In this document: positions 45,831 to 55,614 of the stretch, piece by piece
How the letters are laid out: each line of letters opens with the position of its first letter
How positions within the stretch are numbered: the stretch's first letter is position 1
Assembly: GCA_017993835.1 (NCBI GenBank)
Contig: JAGOLX010000014.1
Coordinates: 61,159 to 125,158, forward strand
Reading direction: 5' to 3'
Source of the DNA: Phycisphaerae bacterium
GTDB lineage: Bacteria > Planctomycetota > Phycisphaerae > Sedimentisphaerales > Anaerobacaceae
Length of the DNA stretch: 64,000 bases
The notes under the pieces: model-generated
What the model was told of the DNA's origin: nothing
Database searches by the model: none
Seen by the model: only the letters and a program-made list of their open reading frames with translations
Made by a program: the position numbers and the translations under genes

Positions 45831-46331
45831 ATGGACGTGTTCAAATTCGCGATGGACAAGGAGAAATACAGCGAGTTGTACTACCGCGATCTGGCGGAGC
45901 GGACGGACAACGCGGGTCTCAAGAACATCCTGACCATGCTGGCCGACGACGAAGCCGAGCATCTACAGGCAATCGAGCGGTTGAAGGCCGGCGTCCCCAA
46001 GAAAACAATGAGCACGTCCATCCTCACCAACGCCAGGAGAGTCTTCGAGAAAATGCGAAAGGCCGGAGGGAGATTCGACTTTCACATGAGCGAGGCGGAC
46101 CTGTACGCCAAGGCCATGAAGATCGAGGAAGAGAGCAAGCGGTTCTACCTGAAGAAGGCAAAGGAAGCCACGGACCCCAACCAGAAAGAGATTCTGGAGA
46201 AGCTGGCACAAGAGGAAGACAGACACTTGGTTCTCATGGAGAATCTCCACAGTTTCGTATCGCGGCCCGACACCTACCTGGAAGACGCGGAATTCTGTCA
46301 TTTCGATGACTACGTAGACGGGGAGTTCTGA
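45831..46331 (+). CDS. ferritin-like/rubrerythrin-type diiron protein
   Basis: 166 residues; ATG after AGGAAGAAGG. Four-helix bundle with metal ligands spaced as in rubrerythrin: E in EKYSELYYRDLAE, EAEH (DDEAEHLQAIERL), E in EEESKRFYLKKA and EEDRH (QEEDRHLVLMENL). There is no C-terminal rubredoxin CxxC pair. Probably a peroxide-reducing or iron-storing protein for an anaerobe, placed beside the redox-controlled hydrogenase operon. Confidence 0.85.
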   Translation: MDVFKFAMDKEKYSELYYRDLAERTDNAGLKNILTMLADDEAEHLQAIERLKAGVPKKTMSTSILTNARRVFEKMRKAGGRFDFHMSEADLYAKAMKIEEESKRFYLKKAKEATDPNQKEILEKLAQEEDRHLVLMENLHSFVSRPDTYLEDAEFCHFDDYVDGEF

Positions 46332-46620
46332 GAAGCGCACACCTACACCGTGCCGAGTTCCGGCAGCATCCGTCCCAGCCGGAAAATTCCGGAACAGATG
46401 GTTGTGCGCGCGGATTCTCGCGGGTAATATGGGCTTTCGTCCACCGAAGAGACGTTTGATATCACCCAGTCCTCGCTCATGAGGTTCCATATGCTGTGGG
46501 CACAGCCATCTATCAGCGCAGTGGAAAGCACAATTATTGAACTCGCTCGCCTTGTCCTCTGTATTGTAGGTGTTTTTTGCCTTGTCGGTTTACAAGAAGG
46601 GATTTGTAAGGAGAAAGATC

Positions 46621-46971
46621 ATGGGACTGCTCAAGGAATTCAGGGACTTCGCCGTGAAGGGGAACGCATTGGACATGGCCGTCGGCATTATTATCGGAGC
46701 CGCGTTCAATAAGATTGTCAGCTCCCTGGTCAATGACATCATCATGCCCCCGATTGGTATGCTCCTGGGCGGCGTGGACTTCAAGAATCTGGCGGTCACC
46801 CTGAAGGAGGCGACCACCTCGGCCACCGGCGAGGTGATTCCAGCCGTGACAGTGCGATACGGCCTGTTCATCAACAACGTGATCGACTTCCTCATCATCG
46901 CCTTCACAATCTTCATGGTCATCCGAACGATCAATCGCCTCGGCAACCTGCGTCAGCCGGCCAAGGCGTGA
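46621..46971 (+). CDS. mscL: large-conductance mechanosensitive channel MscL
   Basis: 116 residues; ATG after AAGGAG. N-terminal amphipathic helix [20 protein letters not shown], pore TM1 ([24 protein letters not shown]), periplasmic loop and TM2 ([17 protein letters not shown]). Short C-terminal bundle ([11 protein letters not shown]). Opens under osmotic down-shock to release solutes. Single gene; the 289 bases before it hold no other recognisable feature. Confidence 0.96.
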   Translation: MGLLKEFRDFAVKGNALDMAVGIIIGAAFNKIVSSLVNDIIMPPIGMLLGGVDFKNLAVTLKEATTSATGEVIPAVTVRYGLFINNVIDFLIIAFTIFMVIRTINRLGNLRQPAKA

Positions 46972-47117
46972 GCGGCGCAACGTCGCGAACCCAGACAGCG
47001 TGACACCGTCCCCTTTGGCGGGCTGGCATTCGCTTCCTGGGCAACACGGATCTGCGAATGTGGTGTATCTGGGCCCGGGCCATGGGCCATCATTGAGAGT
47101 TAGGAAAGGAGTAACCC

Positions 47118-48173
47118 ATGCGTGTGCGAGTACTGTTGTTGTTGGCGTGCCTTGTCGGCACGTGCTCCGCTGTGTACGCCGATCAGGTCGTTCTGAAGAA
47201 CGGCGATCGGCTCACAGGCAAGATCGTCAGTCTCACGGACGGCAACCTGGTCCTCAACAGCGAGCAGGCGGGCCAGATCACGATTGCGATGGCGAACGTC
47301 GCGACATTCCAGAGCGACGCCGCCGTCGAGCTCCACCTCAAGGACGGGACCGTGCTCAATCAACCGGTGGCCTCTGCCGATCCGGGCCAGTTCGCGATCC
47401 CACGGGGTGCGGCTGTACGTCCTCAGACGTTCGCGCTGGCCGATGTGGCGTCGATCAACCCGCCGCCGAAACCCGAGCCGAAGTGGACGGGGAGCATTTC
47501 CGGCGCCGTGACCTCCACCCATGGGAACACGACCTCCGAGTCGGTCGCTGCCAGTGTGAGCGTCATGCGGCGATCGGATAAGGACCGGACCACCGCCGGG
47601 GCGGACTACGGCAAGAGCAAGCAGACGGACCGGGACCGGGACCCCGTCACCGGCCAGAAGGAGGAGAGGACGACCGAAGACTGGTGGCGGGCCAAGGCCC
47701 AGTACGATTACTTCTTCACGAAGAAGTTTTTTGGATTCCTGAACGGCCGCTATGAGAAAGACGCGGTCGCCGAACTGGACCGACGCGTCGTGGTCGGCGG
47801 CGGTGCTGGTTATCAGTGGATCGAGACGCCCCGGACGAACTTCTCCACGAACCTCGGTCTTGCCTCGCTCTACGAGAAGTACGACGTGGACCCGCCGGCA
47901 GACGACAGCAACAGCCAGATCTCCATGCAGGCCGGATACAACTTCGACCATCGCATCACAGACACCCTCCGGTTCGTTCACGATCTGACCTACTATCCGA
48001 GCCTGGAACAGTTTTCCGATTATTACTTGACCACGACCGCGGAACTGCGGGCCAACCTGACGAAGACGATGTTTGCAAACTTCCGCGTCATCTTCAACTA
48101 CGATGAGAGCCCCGCGCCGGGTCAGGGCAGCACGGATGTCAAGTACATACTGGGCGTCGGCATGAGTTTCTGA
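47118..48173 (+). CDS. DUF481 outer-membrane beta-barrel protein
   Basis: 351 residues; ATG after AAAGGAG; signal peptide at 1-21. Residues about 22-115 hold two strand-rich units (QVVLKNGDRLTGKIVSLTDG, VELHLKDGTVLNQPVAS), then a DUF481/YdiY-like barrel (GSISGAVTSTHGNTTSESVAAS, KAQYDYFFTKKFFGFLNGRYE, LRANLTKTMFANFRVIF) ending in F (LGVGMSF). Function of the family is unknown; some members respond to acid or salt stress. Confidence 0.85.
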   Translation: MRVRVLLLLACLVGTCSAVYADQVVLKNGDRLTGKIVSLTDGNLVLNSEQAGQITIAMANVATFQSDAAVELHLKDGTVLNQPVASADPGQFAIPRGAAVRPQTFALADVASINPPPKPEPKWTGSISGAVTSTHGNTTSESVAASVSVMRRSDKDRTTAGADYGKSKQTDRDRDPVTGQKEERTTEDWWRAKAQYDYFFTKKFFGFLNGRYEKDAVAELDRRVVVGGGAGYQWIETPRTNFSTNLGLASLYEKYDVDPPADDSNSQISMQAGYNFDHRITDTLRFVHDLTYYPSLEQFSDYYLTTTAELRANLTKTMFANFRVIFNYDESPAPGQGSTDVKYILGVGMSF

Positions 48174-48202
48174 CAGAAGCAGGGACAACAAGCATCATCA
48201 CA

Positions 48203-48230
48203 CCGGGCTCGCCCCATCGGGCGGGCCCCG
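48203..48230 (+). terminator. terminator of the DUF481 gene
   Basis: CGGGCTCGCCC and GGGCGGGCCCCG pair around CATC, then TCTGTTTGTCTTTCT. It is 30 bases past the stop and lies between convergent genes. Confidence 0.7.
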
Positions 48231-48266
48231 TCTGTTTGTCTTTCTGATTTCGCAGGCATCGTCGTG

Positions 48267-48926
48267 TCATCGGCCCGTCGGATTTCCCGTCGCATCCTCC
48301 CTTGCAGCAAGAGCCTGGGCCAAGTCGGCTTCCAGACGGGTCAGGATGTCCGCGAGACTGCGGTTCATCGCGTCGATGAAATCGGGTGTCGTCCGGCTCG
48401 GTACTGCGCACGCAGCTCGATAGGTACGGGAGAACACAACGCGCTCGGCGCCGGCGGCATTGCTCAGCAGGAAGAACCGTATCTCCATGACCGCCGTCGG
48501 GGCGGATCCGCTCGTGAAGTCACCGTACAGGGCGGTGACGTTTCCCTCCAGCGTATGGGCTGGTACGACGCGGCTTCCCGAAGGCAGCACGGTGCGGAAC
48601 AGGCCCGAAGCCACTAGCCAATCCCGCGTCTTCTCCGTGATCATCACCCCCGGCGAGATAAGGAACTGGCGATAGTAGTCCGCCTCGTATTGGAACTCAT
48701 CCAGCCGGTACACCATGTTCTTGGCGGCAAAGGCGGCGTCGACAGTGAACCGATGCACTGACAGCGAGCCGTCGCTGACAGGCTGGAGCGGATCGCCCGG
48801 ACGGGCAGCATCGAGGATGAAGTACTGCTCCTGGTGCGACGACCCACCGGTGCAGCCGCCTGCAATCAGGGAGACCGTCACAACGATGGCGAGACACAGG
48901 GGTGAACACACTCGACTGCGAATCAT
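48267..48926 (-). CDS. ABC-type lipid transport auxiliary lipoprotein (PqiC/LetC-like)
   Basis: 219 residues with lipobox IAGGC (C25). Matches the ABC_trans_aux family found beside MCE systems: YFILDAARPGDPL, LSVHRFTVDAAFAAKNMVYRLDEFQYEAD then YYRQFLISPGVMITE. Likely sits at the outer membrane and links to MlaD-type proteins during lipid transfer. Start overlaps the mlaD stop by 4 bases (ATGA). Last gene of the operon. Confidence 0.85.
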   Translation of the reverse strand: MIRSRVCSPLCLAIVVTVSLIAGGCTGGSSHQEQYFILDAARPGDPLQPVSDGSLSVHRFTVDAAFAAKNMVYRLDEFQYEADYYRQFLISPGVMITEKTRDWLVASGLFRTVLPSGSRVVPAHTLEGNVTALYGDFTSGSAPTAVMEIRFFLLSNAAGAERVVFSRTYRAACAVPSRTTPDFIDAMNRSLADILTRLEADLAQALAAREDATGNPTGR

Positions 48927-50146
48927 CTCAAAACCTCCGATTCACGGGGCGGATTGCCGAACAGAAGCTCCGACGGACGCTCCTGGAGACTCAGGACCAG
49001 GTCGTTGAGGTTGTCCATGGTGTCTCGCAGCTCAGCCAGGATGATCTGGATCTCGGGCCGTTCGGTGGCCAGCAGGCTGTTGATCTGAGAGAGGGTCTGC
49101 CCGAGCCGGGCCACGACTTCGGGGACGTTCGCCCCCTGGGCGAGTCCCTCTCTGGGCGACAGCAGGCTCTGCAATTGCCGGTTCGTCGTGCGAAGCTCGG
49201 CCATCAGCCCCTGGGCCTCCTGACTCAGAGCCGGGACGTTCGCGTCCGCCACCGACCGATTCAGCGTGTCCAGGAGCCGCTCGACGTCCGCATTGATCTG
49301 CGCCGCGTTCAGAGCGGCCAGTTTGCGATCGATCGCCGTCAGAAGGTCGCTCGCCTGCCGGCTCAACTGCGGGATGTTGGCGTCGGCCACCGCCTGATCC
49401 AGCGACTGGAGCACCCGCTGGATCGAAGCATTGATCTTGTCCGTGTGCAGGGCCTCCATCTTCTGACGCGCCACCTGCAGGACGGCACGGGTCTCCAAGC
49501 TCATCGCGGACAGATTGATCTCGGTGATCGCGGTGTTCAGCGACGTGAACAGATCCTCCAGCGAACCGGCCAGACCCACCACGTCGATCGCCTGCAGTTG
49601 GGTGAGGATGCTGTCGATCGAGTCCTTGATCGTGGTCAGCTCGCCCGGCGCCGCGGGAATCCTCGGGTATCTGGGCGTCCACGGCACCTCCTCCACGGGG
49701 AACCGGTTCGGATCGAAGTAGTTCATTTCGAGGAAGGCCTGACCGGTGAGAATATTCGATGTGATCCGCACGCGGGCCCCACGCTCGATCATCTGGCCCA
49801 GCACATCCTGGACCTGTCCGGAGGAGAACTCCGGCAGCTTCGACCGGGGCATCGCGACGACCACGCGGACGTAGAGCCCGTAGGGCGAGAGGCCCCCGTC
49901 CTCCGTGGGCAGCTCATATAGGTCGCCCACGAATCCGATCTCCTTCACCTTGCCCATGCGGACGCCTCGAAACTCAATGGGCGACCCTGGGCTCAGGCCG
50001 GTGATGGACTCGGCGAAATAGGACTCGAGGAGCAACTCGTCCTGCGCCAGCAGTCCGGCCCCGAAGATCACCACAGCCGTAACAATCAGCGCCGTCGCGA
50101 CCAGAACGAAGATCCCTATCTTGAAGTAGTGCGGCTTGGCATCCAT
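48923..50146 (-). CDS. mlaD: MCE-family lipid transport protein MlaD
   Basis: 407 residues. One N-terminal TM (YFKIGIFVLVATALIVTAVVIFG), one MCE domain at about 35-150 (ESITGLSPGSPIEFRGVRMGKVKEI, RVRITSNILTGQAFLEM), then a long helical region of imperfect repeats (about 165-370; LDQAVADANIPQLSRQASDLL and LNRSVADANVPALSQEAQGLM). The repeats may build a long hollow needle across the periplasm as in other long MCE proteins (inference). Confidence 0.9.
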   Translation of the reverse strand: MDAKPHYFKIGIFVLVATALIVTAVVIFGAGLLAQDELLLESYFAESITGLSPGSPIEFRGVRMGKVKEIGFVGDLYELPTEDGGLSPYGLYVRVVVAMPRSKLPEFSSGQVQDVLGQMIERGARVRITSNILTGQAFLEMNYFDPNRFPVEEVPWTPRYPRIPAAPGELTTIKDSIDSILTQLQAIDVVGLAGSLEDLFTSLNTAITEINLSAMSLETRAVLQVARQKMEALHTDKINASIQRVLQSLDQAVADANIPQLSRQASDLLTAIDRKLAALNAAQINADVERLLDTLNRSVADANVPALSQEAQGLMAELRTTNRQLQSLLSPREGLAQGANVPEVVARLGQTLSQINSLLATERPEIQIILAELRDTMDNLNDLVLSLQERPSELLFGNPPRESEVLR

Positions 50147-50149
50147 ATC

Positions 50150-50914
50150 CTATGCATTCCCCTTCTCTTGCCGGCGACGGAAGAACTGGCGGACCTTCGG
50201 GTTCTCGCTCTTGTCGCGAAGCTCCTGCGGCCGACCACTCGCGATGATCGTCTGGGTCTCCCTGTCCACCATGATCGCCCGGTCCGCCACCGCAAAAATG
50301 CTCGGCAGCTCGTGCGTTACGATCACAAAGGTCACGCCCAGACTCCGCGATAACTCGAGGACCAGCTCGTCGAGCTGGGCCGAGGTGATCGGATCGAGAC
50401 CCGCCGAAGGCTCGTCCAGGAACAGAATCTTCGGGTCCAGGGCCAGCGCCCGGGCGATGGCGGCCCGTTTTCGCATCCCACCGCTGAGCTCGGCCGGCAT
50501 CTTGTACGCCGCCGCCTGGAGCCCCACAGCCTTGAGCTTCATTTGGGCAATCACCCCGATCGCGTCGCGAGGCAGATCCGTGAATTCCTCCAGGACCAGC
50601 GCGATATTCGACAGAATGGTCATGGACCCGAACAGGGCGCCGCTCTGATACGCGACGCCGATCTTGCGAAGCACGGCAAGTTGCTCGTCGCCCTCGGCCG
50701 TTGCGATGTCGGTCCCGTCGATCATGATGCTGCCGTCGAGCGGCTGCTGAAGGCCAATCATGTGCTTGAGCAACGTGCTCTTGCCCGACCCGGAACCGCC
50801 AAGGATCGTGAAGACCTCGCCTGCCTGGACATCGAAGTTGATATCCTTGAGGATGACCGTGCTGCCGTACCCGGCCGTGAGGTTTCTCACCTGAATGATC
50901 GGTTCGTCCGACAT
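50150..50914 (-). CDS. mlaF: MCE/Mla lipid transporter ATPase MlaF
   Basis: 254 residues. ABC ATPase: Walker A GGSGSGKS, Q-loop VAYQSGALFGSM (the Mla-type QSGALF), signature LSGGMRKRAAIARAL, Walker B ILFLDEPSAGLDP, H-loop VTHELPS. Powers phospholipid transfer across the envelope. ATG directly follows the mlaE stop codon (TAGATG). Confidence 0.94.
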   Translation of the reverse strand: MSDEPIIQVRNLTAGYGSTVILKDINFDVQAGEVFTILGGSGSGKSTLLKHMIGLQQPLDGSIMIDGTDIATAEGDEQLAVLRKIGVAYQSGALFGSMTILSNIALVLEEFTDLPRDAIGVIAQMKLKAVGLQAAAYKMPAELSGGMRKRAAIARALALDPKILFLDEPSAGLDPITSAQLDELVLELSRSLGVTFVIVTHELPSIFAVADRAIMVDRETQTIIASGRPQELRDKSENPKVRQFFRRRQEKGNA

Positions 50915-52048
50915 CTAGATTCCCAGGAAGCGATAAACAACGGCGAACACGCCGTCGGCCACGACAATCGCGATGATGCTGCTGACAACCGCACGGGTGG
51001 CGGAATCGCCAACGGCGCTCGGGCCGGTGCCCGCCTGCAGGCCGCGGAGGCAGCCAAGCCCCGCAACCAACGTGCCGAAGACGAACGTCTTGACCAGCCC
51101 GCCGAAAAAGTCATCCAGGCTCGCCGCCGCGCTGATCCGCTCGATGTACATCCCCATGGGCACGTCGAGGGTGGACATCACCAGACCGCAGCCGATCAGA
51201 CCGAAAAGATGATTGAACATCGTCAGCAGAGGCAGCACGAACACCGCGGCGATCAATCGGGGCAGAACCAGGAATCCGACCGGGTCCAGGCCCATGGTCG
51301 TCAAGGCGTCGATCTCCTCGTTGATTTTCATCGTGCCCAGTTCGGCAGCGAAGGCTGAGCCGCTCCGGCTGGCCAGGATCACCGCCGTGATCAAAGGACC
51401 CAGCTCGCGAAACAGAACGATCACAACCAGATCCGCCACGAAAATCTCGGCGCCGAACGTCTCCATCGCGGTGGCCGACAGAAACGCCAGGATCAACCCG
51501 ATGAGGAAACCCAGAAGCGCGGTGATTCCGACGGCGTTGGCTCCCGCCTTCTCGGCCATCAGGAATGTGTCCCCCCAGCGCAACAGGCCGGGGTGCAGGA
51601 GGGTCCTCAGCAACTTCACGAAGACCTCGCCGGTGAACGCCACCTGGGCTGCGAAGTCGCGAGCCAGTTCCGCGGCCCATCGTCCGACATTGCGGACGGC
51701 GCGCGTCAGAGCCCCGGGCGACTCAGGCGGCGAGACGAAGTGATCCGTCTCGAACAGGGCCACGAGCTGCTGGAATTGCGGCGGCAGATCGCGGATCTCG
51801 AAGCCGCCCTGGTTCTGCCCTTGGATTCGCTTGTACTCCACGAGCAGCGCCACGCCCGCGGCATCGCAATAGTCGACCTCGCCGGCCCGTACGATCAGCC
51901 GCTCGGGCTTCGTCTCGCGGAGTCGTTGCACGCTCTGCCGCCAGAGCCGGGCGGTGGTGTCACGGTCCAGCCGGCCCTTGAGCGTCAGAGTGACCCCCGG
52001 GCCCTGCCCCACCTCCAATTCGAATGTCGCTTGATTCGTATCGTCCAT
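50915..52048 (-). CDS. mlaE: MlaE permease with fused N-terminal STAS domain
   Basis: 377 residues. Residues 1-100 resemble the STAS domain of MlaB (LTLKGRLDRDTTARLWRQS, VDYCDAAGVALLVEYKR). The rest is the MlaE permease with about five TM segments and family motifs (ELGPLITAVILASRSGSAFAAELGTMKINEEIDALTTMG, cut here only for description: EEIDAL and LVLPRLIA). The separate MlaB of E. coli is thus built in. First gene of mlaE-F-D-lipoprotein; no separate mlaC or mlaA is in the window. Confidence 0.92.
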   Translation of the reverse strand: MDDTNQATFELEVGQGPGVTLTLKGRLDRDTTARLWRQSVQRLRETKPERLIVRAGEVDYCDAAGVALLVEYKRIQGQNQGGFEIRDLPPQFQQLVALFETDHFVSPPESPGALTRAVRNVGRWAAELARDFAAQVAFTGEVFVKLLRTLLHPGLLRWGDTFLMAEKAGANAVGITALLGFLIGLILAFLSATAMETFGAEIFVADLVVIVLFRELGPLITAVILASRSGSAFAAELGTMKINEEIDALTTMGLDPVGFLVLPRLIAAVFVLPLLTMFNHLFGLIGCGLVMSTLDVPMGMYIERISAAASLDDFFGGLVKTFVFGTLVAGLGCLRGLQAGTGPSAVGDSATRAVVSSIIAIVVADGVFAVVYRFLGI

Positions 52049-52147
52049 GATACCCGGTCATTCCACAAGTCGTATCGCGGGCCATTCTAAACTGCACCAC
52101 GACCCCTTGCATAGTCCCTTGTGGCTTTCCTCACGGTTGGCCGGGCG

Positions 52148-54154
52148 TCACCGGGATCGCGTGTGTCCCCCTGCCGCCGTGAATTCCATCCAGTTCAGGT
52201 TCCAGGGTCCCTTCTCCACATACAACCGCAGCACCTGCCTGCCCGCTGGAAGATCGACCTGGCCGGAGATTGTCTTCCAACTTTGCCAGCCGCCCGTGGC
52301 GGGAACCGCGAATGTCCACAGCACGCCGCGATCCGTCTCCAGCCGGCCGGAACCGCTGGTATACGCATTGTCGAGGGCGACACGCAGCGATACCGTGTGG
52401 CGCCCCGCCTCGTTCACATCGACCACGTATTCGAGCCAGTCGCCGGCGTCGAACCAGCCCACGTTGAACCCTGCGTCCTCGTCGAGCACGATCTCCGTCT
52501 TGATGCCCGCCATGTCGTCGAAGTCCTCCGCCTCGATCCGGCCGGGCAGTTCGTGGTAGTCCAGATCGATGTCGCGAGCCAGTTCGAGCCAGTTGATGTT
52601 CCAGCTTCCGCTGGCCACCCGCAGGCGCAACGTCAGGTCACCCGCGGGCAGAGAAACCGTCGTCTCGATAGTCCGCCAGTCCTGCCAGCCGCCGGTGGCG
52701 GGAACGGAGAAGGACCCCAGGACCGAGCCGCCGATTCGGACCTGACCCGCGCCGAAAGAGCCGGCCGCGGCAATCCTCATGCGAAGACGGTACACATCGG
52801 CAGCAGGCGCTGCGATCCGGTAGTCCAGCCAGTCCCCGGCATCGAGCCAGCCGATGTGGAATCCCCCGCCATCGTCCTCGCAAACCCCTTTCTCGACGCC
52901 GGACATCTGCGAGTAGTCTTCGGCTTCGATCCGCCCGGGGAGCGGGTGCCGCCCTTCGACCGTGAAGTTGCCGAGCACGTCCTGGGCCCAGCGGTAGGCT
53001 GCGTCACCATACTCGGTCGTCGGTACGCCGGCGTAGCCCTCCGTGTAACCGTTCCAGGCGCTGAACGTCACGCCCTGACAGGGGAGCTTGCGGACCAGGT
53101 CGCTCTGGGCGTCCCGCCACGTGGCAGTATTGCCGAAGATGTGGGGACCCGGAAACACGATGTGTGCATCGTAGCCCGGCGAGATGTCCTGGATGAACGG
53201 AATGCCCGTGTTGATCCATTTCGACGCGAATCGCTCCTTCCAGCGGATGATGGTGTCCTCATCGTTGACACCGATAGAGTGGCCGGAGAAATAGCACTGA
53301 ATCGCGGCCACCGACGACTGGGCCGCAAGCCAGGGCCCCGTCGTCTCAGCGGACGGTATGAAGTTGGCCCACAAGTAGGTCCCAGGAGGGATCACGTCGA
53401 GCGCGAAACCCACGCGCACCCCCGTCCGCTGGTAGATCCGGTCTGCGGCCCGGTCGAATCCCTGAGCGAATTGCTGGTCCGTCAGGCCCTGCTGGTTGGA
53501 CGCCACCTGGATGATGCAGACAAGGTATCGCTTCTGGCCGAGACGGTCGTAGACCTGGGCCCATTGGCCCGGCCACCCACTGTTCGTCGGATGCAGAATG
53601 TACCGGTCAATCAGATCCTTCACTCGCTCGACGAGCTTGGGCGAGGGGTCGGCTGTCGTCCCTGGAAAGTCATCGAGAAACGAGAAGGCAGGCGAACTGG
53701 ACGTTGCCGCACATGCCTCGATATATGGGGCGATGAGGATCTCTCTGCCAACCGCCGCACCGAAAAGCTCGTCGTGAGAGAAGGTGGAGGTCTGCATGGG
53801 CGCCCAGTACGCCCAGTTGTCGGCGCCTCGCGGCCCCCAGTAGGACATGTTGATCACGTTCGCGCCGGCTTCGACCATCGCATCGACCGCGAACGTGCGA
53901 TTCGACGGACTCTCGGACCATTTCAAATGACGGGCATCCGAGGGGTGGATGGTGTACAACCCGGTATTAGCCGAGGGTGCATACTCGTAGAATGCGGTGC
54001 GACCGTCTCGCGAGCTGCCCGTGAAGAAGAAGACGCTCCTGATCGGTTCATTTTCGAAATCCGGGTTCGCGAGTCGCCCCCAGACGCCGTCGACCGTGAC
54101 GGACAGAGACGCCCACGACGCTGCGCACGCGATCACGGACCCAAGCACACCCAT
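52148..54154 (-). CDS. secreted glycosidase-like protein (DUF5010-like) with two CBM6 domains
   Basis: 668 residues; N-terminus is signal-like (GVLGSVIACAASWASLS). Residues about 35-420 resemble the DUF5010 group of putative TIM-barrel glycosidases (GANVINMSYWGPRGADNW, EILIAPYIEAC, GVTFSAWNGYTEGY). Two CBM6-type modules follow (about 425-540 and 545-660), each with the PGRIEAEDY/F opening, VGWFDAGDWLEY-type core and the NWLEL/NWMEF end, for binding beta-glycans. It is alone, 98 bases from the mlaE start and running the same way. Substrate unknown. Confidence 0.75.
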   Translation of the reverse strand: MGVLGSVIACAASWASLSVTVDGVWGRLANPDFENEPIRSVFFFTGSSRDGRTAFYEYAPSANTGLYTIHPSDARHLKWSESPSNRTFAVDAMVEAGANVINMSYWGPRGADNWAYWAPMQTSTFSHDELFGAAVGREILIAPYIEACAATSSSPAFSFLDDFPGTTADPSPKLVERVKDLIDRYILHPTNSGWPGQWAQVYDRLGQKRYLVCIIQVASNQQGLTDQQFAQGFDRAADRIYQRTGVRVGFALDVIPPGTYLWANFIPSAETTGPWLAAQSSVAAIQCYFSGHSIGVNDEDTIIRWKERFASKWINTGIPFIQDISPGYDAHIVFPGPHIFGNTATWRDAQSDLVRKLPCQGVTFSAWNGYTEGYAGVPTTEYGDAAYRWAQDVLGNFTVEGRHPLPGRIEAEDYSQMSGVEKGVCEDDGGGFHIGWLDAGDWLDYRIAAPAADVYRLRMRIAAAGSFGAGQVRIGGSVLGSFSVPATGGWQDWRTIETTVSLPAGDLTLRLRVASGSWNINWLELARDIDLDYHELPGRIEAEDFDDMAGIKTEIVLDEDAGFNVGWFDAGDWLEYVVDVNEAGRHTVSLRVALDNAYTSGSGRLETDRGVLWTFAVPATGGWQSWKTISGQVDLPAGRQVLRLYVEKGPWNLNWMEFTAAGGHTRSR

Positions 54155-54408
54155 GAGATCCTCCCCGCTGCATCACAATCGTACATCGCCCGCTGCCGGG
54201 GCGCCCGCTCGTGAAAGCCGCCCGACGACACAGGATTTGCGATACCTGTAATTATGCCTCAAATCCCCCGCCGGAACAAGCAGAATCTCCCCGTTCGCAT
54301 CTGTGCGTGTCGCCCGGCATCCGCGTTTCGTGTTGCATCCGTACCCGCCTGAGTCTATGATCCAGTTGCATATGGGGTGGAATGGCTGTGTCTGAAAGGA
54401 GACGAGCC

Positions 54409-55614
54409 ATGCAAGCACGATGGGTGCAATGGGCGATTGTCTGGGCCGTCGGATTCGCGGTGCTGCTATCCGGGTGCAAGAAATCGCCCGACACGCAGTT
54501 CCCCGCCAGCGCGTCGGCCGCGAAACGACCGGACGAGTCGGACAGCATCAAGGTGGGCGGCATCTTCGCCGTGACCGGCGGGCCGTCCCTGGTGGGCGGG
54601 CCGCAGGCCAGAACCGCCGAGATGTTCGTCGAGACGATCAATCAGGCCGGCGGAGTGGCCGGCCGCAAGATCGAACTGCTCCTGCGAGATTCGGCCGGCA
54701 GAGCGGAGAACGCTATTTCGCTGGCCAAGCAGCTCATCGATGAAGAGCAGGTCCTGGCCATCGTGGGACCCTCCACGAGCGGCGAAACGATGGCCATCAA
54801 GAACCTCTGCCAGGAGAACAGGACGATTCTGCTTGCCTGCGCCGCCGCGGAGGACATCGTGAATCCTCTCGCCAGCTACGTCTTCAAAACCTCCCAGAAG
54901 GACAGCGACGCGGTCCGGCGGATCTACCGAGTCATGAAAGACTTGCGGATTTCCCGCGTCGGCGTCCTCACCAGCAACGACGGCTTCGGCCGTGCGGGGG
55001 CAGCCCAGCTCCACAAGATCGCCCCCGAGTACGGGATCACCGTCGCTGGATATGAAGTGTACGATGAACAAGAGACGAGTCTGACCGGCCTCTTGACGAA
55101 GATCAAGAGCCTCGACGTCCAGTCCATCGTCAACTGGTCCGTCGTCCCGGCCCAGAGCCTCGTGGCCAAGAACATGAAACAGATCGAGCTGAACGTGCCG
55201 CTGTTCCAGAGCCAGGGGTTCGGCAATATCAAGTACGCCCAAGCCGCAGGCGAGGCCGCCAACGGCACGATCTTCCCCTGCGGACGACTGCTGGTCGCCG
55301 ACCTGCTGCCGGACAGCGATCCGCACAAGAGAATCCTCATCGAATACAAGAGGCAGTACGAGAGCCGCCATCAGGAGCCGGCGTGCAACTTCGGCGGAAA
55401 CGCCTACGACGGCCTGCTGATCCTCACGAAAGCCATCGAGAAGGCCGGTTCCACGGATCGAGAACAGGTCCGTGCGGCCATCGAAACCCTCGACAACGTC
55501 CTCGGAATCTCCGGCCCGTTCCACCTCTCGCAACAGGATCACAACGGTCTGGCCGAGGACACGTTCGAAATGATCCTGGTCAAGGACGGCCAGTTCACGA
55601 TCTACCAGCCGTAG
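54409..55614 (+). CDS. branched-chain amino-acid-type substrate-binding lipoprotein, orphan
   Basis: 401 residues; ATG after GGAG; lipobox LLSGC (C23). Periplasmic binding protein of the LivJ type: IKVGGIFAVTGGPSLVGGP, INQAGGVAGRKIELLLRDS, VGPSTSGETMAIKN, GVLTSNDGFGRAGAAQL, CNFGGNAYDGLLIL. Such proteins feed ABC importers or serve as sensors. No livFGHM genes are in the window, so its permease partner is elsewhere or absent. Its 3-prime end abuts an ankyrin pseudogene on the other strand. Confidence 0.88.
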   Translation: MQARWVQWAIVWAVGFAVLLSGCKKSPDTQFPASASAAKRPDESDSIKVGGIFAVTGGPSLVGGPQARTAEMFVETINQAGGVAGRKIELLLRDSAGRAENAISLAKQLIDEEQVLAIVGPSTSGETMAIKNLCQENRTILLACAAAEDIVNPLASYVFKTSQKDSDAVRRIYRVMKDLRISRVGVLTSNDGFGRAGAAQLHKIAPEYGITVAGYEVYDEQETSLTGLLTKIKSLDVQSIVNWSVVPAQSLVAKNMKQIELNVPLFQSQGFGNIKYAQAAGEAANGTIFPCGRLLVADLLPDSDPHKRILIEYKRQYESRHQEPACNFGGNAYDGLLILTKAIEKAGSTDREQVRAAIETLDNVLGISGPFHLSQQDHNGLAEDTFEMILVKDGQFTIYQP

